Origin: Pseudodonghicola sp048268305
GTDB lineage: Bacteria > Pseudomonadota > Alphaproteobacteria > Rhodobacterales > Rhodobacteraceae
Direction of reading: 5' to 3'
Length of the DNA: 64,000 nucleotides
Assembly (NCBI RefSeq): GCF_048268305.1
Contig: NZ_JBLWVT010000007.1
Coordinates: forward strand, 186,001 to 250,000
Position numbers and translations under genes: made by a program. Under the pieces are notes generated by a model. The model was given only the letters and a program-made list of their open reading frames with translations. It was not told the origin of the DNA and did not search any database. How positions within the stretch are numbered: the stretch's first letter is position 1; each line of letters begins with the position of its first letter. This document shows positions 8,562-16,012 of this stretch, piece by piece.

Positions 8562-8960
8562 ATGCTATCCCCGTTCGACATCTGGGCCCCGATCATCCGG
8601 GCGCCGTTTTCCGGTGATGTGACGCAGGAGATCGCGCCGCGCGTCCTCTCTCCCGACATCAAGGGCGTGCCCGAGATCGAGGATCGGGTCCAGACCGAGG
8701 TGGCAAGCTATGGCAGGCAGCTCGGCAAGTTGCTGGAGGCGGTGAAGCTGCTGTCGGAGGCGACCGCGACGCCGGTGCCCGAGATCGACGAGCTGATCGC
8801 CGGTGTCGAGGCGGTGAAGAAAGAGAGCAAGGCCGAGTTGCGCGCCAATGCCGAAGCGGCGCTGGCGCGGCTGCGGGCGGTGGACGAAGGCGAATGGCGC
8901 GCGGTTCTGGCGACGCGGGGCGGTTTGGCCGATCCTGCGCCGGACGGCCCGCAGGGCTGA
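8562..8960 (+). CDS. Conserved-looking hypothetical protein, 132 aa
   Basis: I do not recognise this protein. An excellent AGGAGG at 8551-8556 precedes the ATG at 8562, and codon use matches the neighbours, so it is likely real. The product is acidic and mostly helical, with no signal peptide or membrane segment. Residues about 25-60 (EIAPRVLSPDIKGVPEIEDRV) are followed by charged amphipathic helices (VEAVKKESKAELRANAEAALARLRAV) that could form a coiled coil. It stands alone between the methyltransferase and the accessory islet starting near 9.0 kb. Confidence 0.7.
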   Translation: MLSPFDIWAPIIRAPFSGDVTQEIAPRVLSPDIKGVPEIEDRVQTEVASYGRQLGKLLEAVKLLSEATATPVPEIDELIAGVEAVKKESKAELRANAEAALARLRAVDEGEWRAVLATRGGLADPAPDGPQG

Positions 8961-9010
8961 ACCGGGCGGGGGCCGGTCATGATCCAGGCCATCAGGTGGC
9001 AACGCCTTGA

Positions 9011-9034
9011 GCAAGCCCCTTACCAGATGTGTTG
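9011..9034 (-). repeat. Left 24-bp inverted repeat of the 9.0-9.9 kb islet
   Basis: The reverse complement of this stretch reads CAACACATCTGGTAAGG then GGCTTGC. It matches 9836-9859 on the plus strand with two mismatches, in opposite orientation, across about 800 bases. A partial direct copy of its edge, TTACCAGATTGTTG, recurs at 9086-9099. The pair brackets the AT-richer orphan gene. Confidence 0.7.
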
Positions 9035-9095
9035 TGTGCAGGGGGCCGACCAAGCTCTCTTGCAAGGTCCGGTTTGAGCCCAGATTACCAGATTG

Positions 9096-9128
9096 TTGCA
9101 GCGCAGCGAAGGTCTGTAAGCGCTGCAA
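9096..9128. repeat. Perfect 9-bp inverted repeat, 15-base spacer
   Basis: TTGCAGCGC (9096-9104) and GCGCTGCAA (9120-9128) are perfect inverted copies separated by 15 bases. It lies about 20 bases downstream of the stop of the minus-strand orphan gene, on that gene's 3' side. It could be its terminator or a site belonging to the islet edge; there is no T-run. Confidence 0.5.
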
Positions 9129-9145
9129 CTTCGCCAAAATTATAA

Positions 9146-9640
9146 CTATAGAATCGGAAGCTCTTTTAGCTGGTCACGGTCATGTATAAAAACGCCATTC
9201 CCCCCACTCACATCAAAGAAGCCAACACCAGTGGCTATCGCAGCCGAGACCACGTCACTGTATGCTTCAGCATTGATTGACCAAGCAAACGCCATGTAAA
9301 TGCCGTTCTCTGCAATAGAGTAGTCAGTGATGAATGCTTCATTGAGCTTCGGCTCTAGGCTTGGGGCCCGCTTTCGTACGCCGAAAATCCTTTCCCAGAA
9401 CCTTAAGGCTCCACCATCATTCTTCGAGTGTATCTCCGGTTGATAGGCGTTGGGTCCGTTCATTGGAGGGTAGTGGCGGCTAAGTCGGTCAAAGAACGCG
9501 CTCAGATTTCCCGTTGTGCCCTCTGTGGAATTATAATCGCGGGGCTCTTCCCACTTCGTAAGCTGTTTGTACCAAATAATAAACTGGTCACGGTCTCGGG
9601 GCGCAATATTGGGATCGAACACAAAAAGATCATAGCTCAA
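9146..9640 (-). CDS. Orphan hypothetical protein with AT-richer composition
   Basis: This 164-residue protein starts MSYDLFVFDPNIAPRD and contains YPPMNGPNAYQPE, DYSIAENGIYMAFAWS and GVGFFDVSGGNGVF. I recall a family of small cytoplasmic proteins with the same MSYDL-FDP / PPMNGP / DYSI / FAWS / GVGFFDVS pattern, scattered across actinobacteria and proteobacteria, without a settled function. Base composition is near 48% GC by eye against about 66% around it, and codon use differs sharply from the neighbours. With the inverted repeats on either side this suggests recent transfer. An immunity-type role is a guess only. Confidence 0.78.
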   Translation of the reverse strand: MSYDLFVFDPNIAPRDRDQFIIWYKQLTKWEEPRDYNSTEGTTGNLSAFFDRLSRHYPPMNGPNAYQPEIHSKNDGGALRFWERIFGVRKRAPSLEPKLNEAFITDYSIAENGIYMAFAWSINAEAYSDVVSAAIATGVGFFDVSGGNGVFIHDRDQLKELPIL

Positions 9641-9835
9641 CTGACATAGTCCTCAGCTTCTAAAGTATTTAGTACAATCCACATTCATAGCATGCTAGCA
9701 GCGCAACGGCCACTAAATCTAACGGCGGCTTCGTCCCGCATAGCTGTCGTCCGACAGGACAAGGCCCTCGCAGATTTCCGCGACCCCCCGGTTGCTTCGA
9801 GGGGCCAGTTTCACGGCGCGGTTTCCCGTCCTCTG

Positions 9836-9859
9836 CAACACATCCGGCAAGGGGCTTGC
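9836..9859 (+). repeat. Right 24-bp inverted repeat of the 9.0-9.9 kb islet
   Basis: This stretch reads CAACACATCCGGCAAGG then GGCTTGC. It is the opposite-orientation partner of 9011-9034 (22 of 24 identical). It lies about 30 bases before the strong hairpin at 9890-9931 and the remnant DUF4260 gene. Confidence 0.7.
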
Positions 9860-9889
9860 GCCTTGAGGGGGCTATCCTTTTCGCGGTCG

Positions 9890-9931
9890 GCCCCACCCTG
9901 GCAGGGGCGTGACACCCTGCCGGGGTGGGGC
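9890..9931. terminator. Very strong 17-bp hairpin
   Basis: GCCCCACCCTGGCAGGG (9890-9906) pairs with CCCTGCCGGGGTGGGGC (9915-9931) around an 8-base loop. The single mismatch becomes a G-U pair in RNA. No T-run follows on either strand, so it may be a rho-type stop, a protected end, or the foot of a mobile element. It sits at the junction between the islet and the DUF4260 remnant. Confidence 0.6.
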
Positions 9932-10215
9932 GCAGTCTTGCTGTTCTTCGCGCCGGACCTCGGTTTTCTGGGCTATCTGCTGGTGCCGAAGGTTGGCGCC
10001 ATAGTCTACAATGCCTTGCACATCCATGGTTTCGGCGCGCTCTTCATCACCTTCGGCCTGATCCTCCCCGCGCCGCGTCTCCCCGCGCTGGGGGCGCTCT
10101 GGCTGGCGCATGCGGGCGCCGACCGCATGCTGGGCTATGGGCTAAAATCCGCCGAGGGGGTCGAGATCACGCATCTCGGACCGATCGGGAAATCGCGCCG
10201 AGGCCCGAGGGGTCT
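9926..10215 (+). pseudogene. DUF4260 membrane protein, 5'-truncated remnant
   Basis: The translated stretch WGAVLLFFAPDLGFLGYLLVPK, then VGAIVYNALHIHGFGALFITFG, IWLAHxGADRMLGYGLK (here LWLAHAGADRMLGYGLK) and ITHLGPIGK is the body of a DUF4260 inner-membrane protein. About 90 of its usual roughly 115-120 residues remain. The first transmembrane segment is absent: upstream the frame runs into the 17-bp hairpin and islet DNA. The usual stop after the HLGRIGR-like end is also missing, and the frame continues into the antisense of the next gene. I infer that whatever inserted at 9.0-9.9 kb removed its start. Confidence 0.65.
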
Positions 10216-10218
10216 GGA

Positions 10219-11058
10219 TCAGAACCCCAGCTTTTCCAGCCGCCAGGCGACCTTGCGATGGAGCGCGGGGGGCAGGATGTCGCGCAGCATCTCGCGCCGG
10301 GCGACCTGCCGGTCGCGCAGGTCCACCGTGTCGGGGCGGGGCCGGAACAGCGTGGTATGGGACTTGCGCGTGCTGTCCCAGGTGGCGGTGTAGTAATAGA
10401 GCGCGATCGACATCCGCGGCTCGCCTGCCGGGTGGTTCACCGGCTCGGGGTTGCCATGCCAGCTTGTCGAACTGGTCGAGAAGATGCACATGCGGTTGAA
10501 GATCGGCTCGAAGGCGGCGACTTGGGCCGACATGTCATCGTTCCAGACCTCGAAGGAGCCGCCGTAGTCCTTCTTCCAGTCCTTGTTCAGATAGATCAGC
10601 AGGTTGACCCGGCGTTCCAGGTTCAGCGCGGCGTGGTGGTTGAAATCGGCGTGGATATCCAGATGGCCGCCATTGGCCACCATATGCACGCCACCGCCGG
10701 CGAAATAGGGATCGGGGATCAGCCCTTTGATGCCGGTCAGCTCCTCCAGAAAGGCCAGCACCGGGCGCGAGTTCAGCGCATAGAACAGCCGCCGGGTATA
10801 GGGCGGCAGCCGTTCGGGCAGATAGCTGGTCTTCAGCTTTTCCTGCGGCCGGTCAAAGCTGGTCTCGGCGGCGGGCAGGGTGCTCAGCTCCTCGCGCACG
10901 CGATCCAGGATCTCGGGCGGCAGGAAATTGTCGTAGCCGCCATAATGGAAGGGCTGCCGCGACTGATAGGTCTCGGCCAGCGGCTGGGCGGCGGCCCGGG
11001 CGATGGCGGTCTTCAGCAGCAGCGTCTCGGGGTCGAGGGCGAGGACCGGTTCGGACAT
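10219..11058 (-). CDS. 2OG-Fe(II) oxygenase (prolyl-hydroxylase type)
   Basis: This 279-residue cytoplasmic enzyme has the facial triad H136-A-D138 (HLDIHADFNHH) and a distal histidine in SWHGNPEPVNHP (H201). EPRMSIALYYY probably supplies the Arg that binds 2-oxoglutarate. NLLIYLNKDWKKDYGGSFEVW is the typical strand-turn of the 2OG-FeII_Oxy_3 family. Known relatives hydroxylate protein prolines or small molecules; the target is not evident here. It stands alone, convergent with the DUF4260 remnant. Length is complete and codon use is native. Confidence 0.85.
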   Translation of the reverse strand: MSEPVLALDPETLLLKTAIARAAAQPLAETYQSRQPFHYGGYDNFLPPEILDRVREELSTLPAAETSFDRPQEKLKTSYLPERLPPYTRRLFYALNSRPVLAFLEELTGIKGLIPDPYFAGGGVHMVANGGHLDIHADFNHHAALNLERRVNLLIYLNKDWKKDYGGSFEVWNDDMSAQVAAFEPIFNRMCIFSTSSTSWHGNPEPVNHPAGEPRMSIALYYYTATWDSTRKSHTTLFRPRPDTVDLRDRQVARREMLRDILPPALHRKVAWRLEKLGF

Positions 11059-11273
11059 GGGAATACCTCTCGTTGAAATCGTAACGTCGGACCGGGCGGG
11101 CCGGGGATGGGCAAGTCTGTCGGGGGAGGCCGCTAAAATTCAATCTTTTTCACGAGAGCGCCGTTTTCCATGGGGAAATTGGCTGGCCTGCCGCAACAAT
11201 GCCGCGGGGTGGGGGGAATTGTCGGCTGCACCCGCCTCTTGCCCTCGGCCGTCCCGGAGCCTACGAAGCAGCC

Positions 11274-12086
11274 ATGAAACTTCTTTATCTCGGTGACGTG
11301 ATGGGCCGCGCGGGCCGCACGGCGATATCTGAGCACCTTCCGCGCCTGCGCCGCGACTGGCGGCTCGATTTCGTGATCGTCAATGGCGAGAACGCCTCGA
11401 ACGGCATGGGGCTGAGCGGCGAGCATGCCAAGCTGATCTTCGACGCCGGCGCCGATTGCGTGACGCTGGGCGATCATGCCTTCGACCAGAAGGACATGAT
11501 GCAGGCGATCGAGCAGGACAGCCGCATCGTCCGCCCGCTCAACTTCGCCAAGGCGGCGCCGGGGCGCGGCTATCGGCTGTTCAATGCGCCCGGCGGCCGC
11601 AAGGTGCTGGTGACGCAGGTTCTGGGCCAGGTGTTCATGAAGCGCGCCTTCGACGATCCCTTCTCGGCGCTTGAGCCGGTGCTGAAATCGCATCCGCTGG
11701 GCGGTCTGGCGCAGGCGGTGGTTGTCGATATCCATTGCGAGGCGACCTCGGAGAAGATGGCGGTGGGCCATTTCTGCGATGGGCGCGCCAGCCTGGTGGT
11801 CGGCACCCATACCCATGTGCCCACCGGCGACGCGCAGATTCTGCCGGGCGGCACCGCCTTTCAGACCGATGCCGGCATGTGCGGCGATTACAATTCGGTC
11901 ATCGGCATGGACAAGGCCGAGCCGATGCGCCGCTTCATCACCGGCATGGCGAAATCGCGCTTCACCCCCGCCTTGGGCGAGGCGACGCTGTCCGGCGTCT
12001 ATGTCGAGACCGACGACCGCACCGGGCTGGCCAAGCGGGTCAGGATGATCCGTCAGGGCGGCCGGCTGGAGCAGGCGGCCCCCTGA
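11274..12086 (+). CDS. YmdB-like metallophosphoesterase (TIGR00282 family)
   Basis: This 270-residue cytoplasmic protein carries the family motifs: KLLYLGDVMGRAGR at the N-terminus, FVIVNGENASNGMGLS, VTLGDHAFDQKD, and GTHTHVPTGDAQILPGGTAFQTDAGMCG. These place the two-metal site of the YmdB-type phosphodiesterases, which in Bacillus hydrolyse cyclic nucleotides. I chose ATG 11274; the frame stays open upstream but that region lacks conserved sequence. It is followed about 150 bases later by an SLC13-type permease. One difference is GDHAFD where many members have GNHTWD; function is probably kept. Confidence 0.9.
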   Translation: MKLLYLGDVMGRAGRTAISEHLPRLRRDWRLDFVIVNGENASNGMGLSGEHAKLIFDAGADCVTLGDHAFDQKDMMQAIEQDSRIVRPLNFAKAAPGRGYRLFNAPGGRKVLVTQVLGQVFMKRAFDDPFSALEPVLKSHPLGGLAQAVVVDIHCEATSEKMAVGHFCDGRASLVVGTHTHVPTGDAQILPGGTAFQTDAGMCGDYNSVIGMDKAEPMRRFITGMAKSRFTPALGEATLSGVYVETDDRTGLAKRVRMIRQGGRLEQAAP

Positions 12087-12234
12087 GCCGTCGCGACCCA
12101 AAGCCGCATCCGGATGCACCCTCGTATTTCCGGGGGGCTCCGGGGCAGGAACCGCTTGCTCCGAAAGGGGCAATCGGGGAAACTGGGCGCCGGTCCCGGG
12201 CGGCCAGATTTATCGAGGCCTTTGAACCAAAAAC

Positions 12235-14013
12235 ATGCAGCTTTTCCAATTGACTGAAACGGGCAGCGCCATTCTCACGCTGGTCATCGTCGCAGGCATG
12301 TTCCTGATGTTCCTGCGCGAAAGCTATCCGACCGAAGTTGTGGCGCTGGCCGGCGTTTCGGTCATGTTGATCTCCGGGGTGCTTCCCTATGATGCGGCGC
12401 TCAAAGTGCTGTCGAACCCGGCACCCTGGACCATCGCGGCGATGTTCATCATCATGGGGGCGCTGGTCCGCACCGGCGCGCTCGACGCCTTCACCAATCA
12501 GGCGCGCGCCCAGGCGCAGACCCGGCCGAAGATCGCCGTCGCCCTGCTGATGGGCTTTGTGGTGCTGGCCTCGGCGGTGGTGTCGAATACGCCGGTGGTG
12601 GTGGTGATGATCCCGGTGTTCATCCAGATCGCCCGCACGCTCGATATCGCGCCCAGCAAGCTTTTGATCCCGCTGAGTTATGCCGCGATCCTTGGCGGCA
12701 CGCTGACGCTGATCGGCACCTCGACCAACCTGTTGGTGGATGGCGTCGCGCGCAGCGCCGGGTTGCAGCCCTTCTCGATCTTCGAGGTCACGCCGCTGGG
12801 TCTGGTGCTGGTCGCCTATGGGATGCTCTATCTGCGCTTTTTCGGGCCGCGCCTGCTGCCCGACCGGATCAGCATGGCCAGCCTGCTGAGCGACAAGTCG
12901 CGGATGAAATTTTTCACCGAGGCGGTCATCCCGCCGGAAAGCAACCTGATCGGCCGCGAGGTTCTGGGGGTTCAGCTGTTCCAGCGCGAGGGCGTGCGGC
13001 TGATCGACGTGATCCGCGGCGACAGATCGCTGCGGCGCGATCTGCAGGGGGTGACGCTGCAGGTCGGCGACCGGGTGGTTCTGCGCACCCGGATGACCGA
13101 ACTCCTCAGCCTGCAACGCAACAAGGAACTGAAGCGGGTCGACCAGATTTCCGCGGTGGAGACCTCGACGGTCGAGGTGCTGATCTCGCCCGGCTGCAAG
13201 ATGGTCGGGCGCAGCCTGGGGGCGATGCGGCTGCGCCGTCGCTATGGCGTCTATGTGCTGGCGGCGCACCGGCGCAACCAGAACATCGGCCGGCAGCTTG
13301 ACGATCTGGTGGTACGGGTGGGGGACACCCTGCTGCTCGAAGGGGCGCCCGGCGATATCCAGCGCCTGGCCACCGATATGGAGATGGTCGATGTCTCGCA
13401 CCCCTCGGCGCGAGCCTTCCGGCGCGGCCATGCGCCGATCGCCATCGGCGCGCTGATCGGGATCGTGGCGCTTGCCGCCTTCGGGGTCGCCCCGATCCTG
13501 TTCCTGTCGGTGCTGGCGGTGGCCACCGTGCTGCTGACCCGCTGCATCGACGCGGATGAGGCGTTTTCCTTCGTCGACGGGCGGCTCCTGGCCCTGATCT
13601 TCTCGATGCTGGCGATCGGTGCGGCGCTGGAGCATTCCGGCGCCGTCCGCCTGGTGGTCGAGGCGGTATCGCCGGCCTTGCGCATGCTGCCGCCTTTCAT
13701 GGTGGTCTGGGCGATCTATCTGCTGACCTCGATCCTGACCGAACTGGTGTCGAACAATGCTGTGGCCGTCGTGGTCACCCCCATCGCCATCGGGCTGGCC
13801 CATGCGATGCAGGTGGACCCGCGCCCTCTGGTGGTGGCGGTGATGATCGCGGCCTCGGCCTCTTTCGCCACGCCGATCGGCTATCAGACCAATATGCTGG
13901 TCTACGGGCCCGGCGGGTACAAGTTCACCGACTTTATGCGCGTCGGCATCCCGCTGAACCTGTCGGTGGGGGTGCTGGCCTCGGTCCTGATCCCGCTGCT
14001 CTGGCCATTGTGA
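12235..14013 (+). CDS. SLC13/DASS-family permease with two RCK_C domains (1)
   Basis: This 592-residue inner-membrane transporter has N-terminal helices with SNTPVVVVMIP and LSYAAILGGTLTLIGTSTN, the hairpin and binding-site motif of the SLC13/ArsB fold. Two TrkA-C (RCK_C) domains lie in the central cytoplasmic part: about 225-300 (PPESNLIGREVLGVQLFQREGV) and 310-385 (SPGCKMVGRSLGAMRLRRRYGV). The C-terminal helices contain ELVSNNAVAVVVTPIAIGLA and ATPIGYQTNMLVYGPGGYKF. Known relatives move sulfate, phosphate or dicarboxylates with Na+; substrate is not readable. A second paralogous architecture lies at 16.0-17.8 kb. Confidence 0.9.
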   Translation: MQLFQLTETGSAILTLVIVAGMFLMFLRESYPTEVVALAGVSVMLISGVLPYDAALKVLSNPAPWTIAAMFIIMGALVRTGALDAFTNQARAQAQTRPKIAVALLMGFVVLASAVVSNTPVVVVMIPVFIQIARTLDIAPSKLLIPLSYAAILGGTLTLIGTSTNLLVDGVARSAGLQPFSIFEVTPLGLVLVAYGMLYLRFFGPRLLPDRISMASLLSDKSRMKFFTEAVIPPESNLIGREVLGVQLFQREGVRLIDVIRGDRSLRRDLQGVTLQVGDRVVLRTRMTELLSLQRNKELKRVDQISAVETSTVEVLISPGCKMVGRSLGAMRLRRRYGVYVLAAHRRNQNIGRQLDDLVVRVGDTLLLEGAPGDIQRLATDMEMVDVSHPSARAFRRGHAPIAIGALIGIVALAAFGVAPILFLSVLAVATVLLTRCIDADEAFSFVDGRLLALIFSMLAIGAALEHSGAVRLVVEAVSPALRMLPPFMVVWAIYLLTSILTELVSNNAVAVVVTPIAIGLAHAMQVDPRPLVVAVMIAASASFATPIGYQTNMLVYGPGGYKFTDFMRVGIPLNLSVGVLASVLIPLLWPL

Positions 14014-14095
14014 GGCGGCTGGGGGGATTTTCCCCTGCGACATGGGGGCCGGTCCGGTAATCTGATCGCCGTGCTCTGGGGGGAGATCGCCGAAG

Positions 14096-15271
14096 ATGAC
14101 ACGCCATGATCTGAAGATCGCCGGGCTGATCGCCGTGGTGGTGATCGTTCTGGGGCTGGCGCTGGGCTATGGCGTGGGGCTGCTGGTCGGTGGCGGGCGC
14201 GCCTTGCCCGGTGCCCCGGCCGGGGGCCCGGCGGCCTTCACCGCACCCGAGGCCCAGCGGCTGGTCAATCCCGACGGCGGCAGCCTGCCGGGATATCGTG
14301 ATGTCTATGTCAACGATTATGCCGGGCTGCTGGACGCGGAGGCCGTCACGCGCATCCGTGACGATCTGATCGAACTTTACGACCGAACCGGCATCGAAAT
14401 GACCGTGCTGACGATCCCAAGCCTCGGGGATTATGAGCATGATGGGGCGATCGAACCCTTCGCCACCGCGCTGTTCAACGCCTGGGGCATCGGCAATGCC
14501 GCGCGCAACGATGGGGTTCTGGTGCTGGTGGCGCGCGACGACCGGGTCATGCGGATCGAGATCGGCGCCGGTTACGCCGCCTCCTGGGACGGGCGGATGC
14601 AGCGGGTGATCGACACGGGTTTTCTGCCCTATTTTCGCGACGGGCTCTATCAGCAGGGGATCGTGACCGGGGTGGGCGAGATCATCCGCACCCTCACCGG
14701 GCATTTCCCCGGCACCTATGACGACAGCACGCTCCGCCAGGGTTGGGGCTGGATCCTCTGGCAGCTCTCCGCTCTGGGCGGCTGGCTCTGGGCGGTGATT
14801 GCGGTGCCTCTGGCCGGGGCGGGCCTAGGGCTGCGGCGCTATCTGCGGCTGCGCCCTCGGCCCTGTCCGGCCTGCGGCCAGATGATGCGCCGCCTGGGAG
14901 AGGTGGCCGACGACGCCCATCTCGACGGCGGTCAGCGGCTGGAGGAATTCCTCCAGTCGGTCGATTACGATGTCTGGCTCTGCGACGGCTGCGGCCATAT
15001 GGATATCCGCCGCTATCGCAACTGGTTTTCAAGCTATGGCGCCTGCCCGACGTGCCAGTATCACACGCTGAGCACCACGACCGAGGTGCTTGTGGCCGCC
15101 ACCAAGAGCAGCACCGGGCGGAAGCGGCTGACCTATGATTGCAAGAACTGCGGCTATCACGACACCGAGCTTCGCACGATCCCGAAGGTGACCGAGTCCT
15201 CCTCCGGCTCCGGCCGGTCGTCTTTCGGCGGCGGATCCTCCTCGGGCGGCGGGGCGAGCGGGAGCTGGTAG
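14096..15271 (+). CDS. TPM-domain membrane protein with zinc ribbons
   Basis: This 391-residue protein begins with a transmembrane helix (10-31). A TPM/DUF477 domain follows at about 65-205 (YVNDYAGLLD ... GDYEHDGAIEPFATALFNAWGIG ... VLVLVARDDRVMRIEIGAGY), then a second helix near 225-245. The C-terminal part holds four Cys pairs at C257/C260, C296/C299, C317/C320 and C349/C352, two zinc-ribbon-like units. The tail is Gly/Ser-rich and ends GGGASGSW, as in YgcG-type proteins. TPM domains in other systems assist photosystem repair or have phosphatase activity. I expect the TPM domain outside and the ribbons inside. The next gene begins 11 bases later. Confidence 0.85.
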   Translation: MTRHDLKIAGLIAVVVIVLGLALGYGVGLLVGGGRALPGAPAGGPAAFTAPEAQRLVNPDGGSLPGYRDVYVNDYAGLLDAEAVTRIRDDLIELYDRTGIEMTVLTIPSLGDYEHDGAIEPFATALFNAWGIGNAARNDGVLVLVARDDRVMRIEIGAGYAASWDGRMQRVIDTGFLPYFRDGLYQQGIVTGVGEIIRTLTGHFPGTYDDSTLRQGWGWILWQLSALGGWLWAVIAVPLAGAGLGLRRYLRLRPRPCPACGQMMRRLGEVADDAHLDGGQRLEEFLQSVDYDVWLCDGCGHMDIRRYRNWFSSYGACPTCQYHTLSTTTEVLVAATKSSTGRKRLTYDCKNCGYHDTELRTIPKVTESSSGSGRSSFGGGSSSGGGASGSW

Positions 15272-15282
15272 AGGGGGATGAC

Positions 15283-15936
15283 ATGAGCCGTCACCCGACC
15301 ACAGCCGTGCGCCGGCTCGGCATGATCGCGGCGGCGGCGGTCTTTGCCCTGAACCTTGCCTATGTGGTGGTCCTGACCCTCGGTTTTCTGTCGCTTTCCA
15401 CGCCCGAGGAGCCGATCGGCGATCCGTGGTTCCGGGTGCTGGAGCTTCTCATCCTCGCCCTGATGCCCTTCATGCTGGCCCTGACGGTCGCCATCCATGC
15501 CGCCGCGCCCGCAGGGACCAAGGCGCTGAGCCTGCTCTCGGTGATCTTCATGAGCCTGACCACGGCCCTGACGATGAGTGTTCATTTCTCGATTCTCACC
15601 CTCAGCCTGACACCCGCCTTTGCGGCGGAACCTTGGGCTGTTCGTCTTTTCTCGTTTCAATGGCCCTCGCTGGCCTATGCCATCGACATCTTGGCATGGG
15701 ATCTATTCTTCGCCCTGTCGGTTCTCTGTGCGGCGCCCGCCTTCGGCGGGGGCGGAGACGCGCGGCTGATCCGCGGTCTGCTGATCCTCAGCGGTGTTCT
15801 GGCGCTCGCCGGGCTCAGTGGAGTTGTCGCCGGTGACATGGGGCTGCGCAATATCGGCATCCTCGGCTATGCCGGTGTCTTTCCGGTCGCGGCGGCCTTG
15901 CTGGTTCGATGGTTCCGGCCTGGGGCGGCGGGGTAA
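15283..15936 (+). CDS. Hypothetical polytopic membrane protein
   Basis: I do not recognise this 217-residue protein. It has about six hydrophobic segments: near 10-35, 48-68, 77-98, 125-150, 161-178 and 185-210. It lacks a clear family motif. The ATG at 15283 follows GAGGGGG (15271-15277), right after the stop of the TPM gene, so the two are probably one operon. Codon use is native. By position it could be a partner of the TPM/zinc-ribbon protein in the inner membrane; that is inference. Confidence 0.75.
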   Translation: MSRHPTTAVRRLGMIAAAAVFALNLAYVVVLTLGFLSLSTPEEPIGDPWFRVLELLILALMPFMLALTVAIHAAAPAGTKALSLLSVIFMSLTTALTMSVHFSILTLSLTPAFAAEPWAVRLFSFQWPSLAYAIDILAWDLFFALSVLCAAPAFGGGGDARLIRGLLILSGVLALAGLSGVVAGDMGLRNIGILGYAGVFPVAAALLVRWFRPGAAG

Positions 15937-16012
15937 CCGCAGCGGTGCGCGATTCGCGGTTTCGTCCGGGCCATTCCGTCCGCGTTGGGGCAGGCAAGGG
16001 CCGGGGCCGGGA

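Noticed and set aside
9007..9189. Short plus-strand frame with several Cys residues (CVVCRGPTK)
   Set aside because: It spans the inverted repeat and the hairpin of the islet edge, has no ribosome binding site and overlaps the orphan gene's 3' end.
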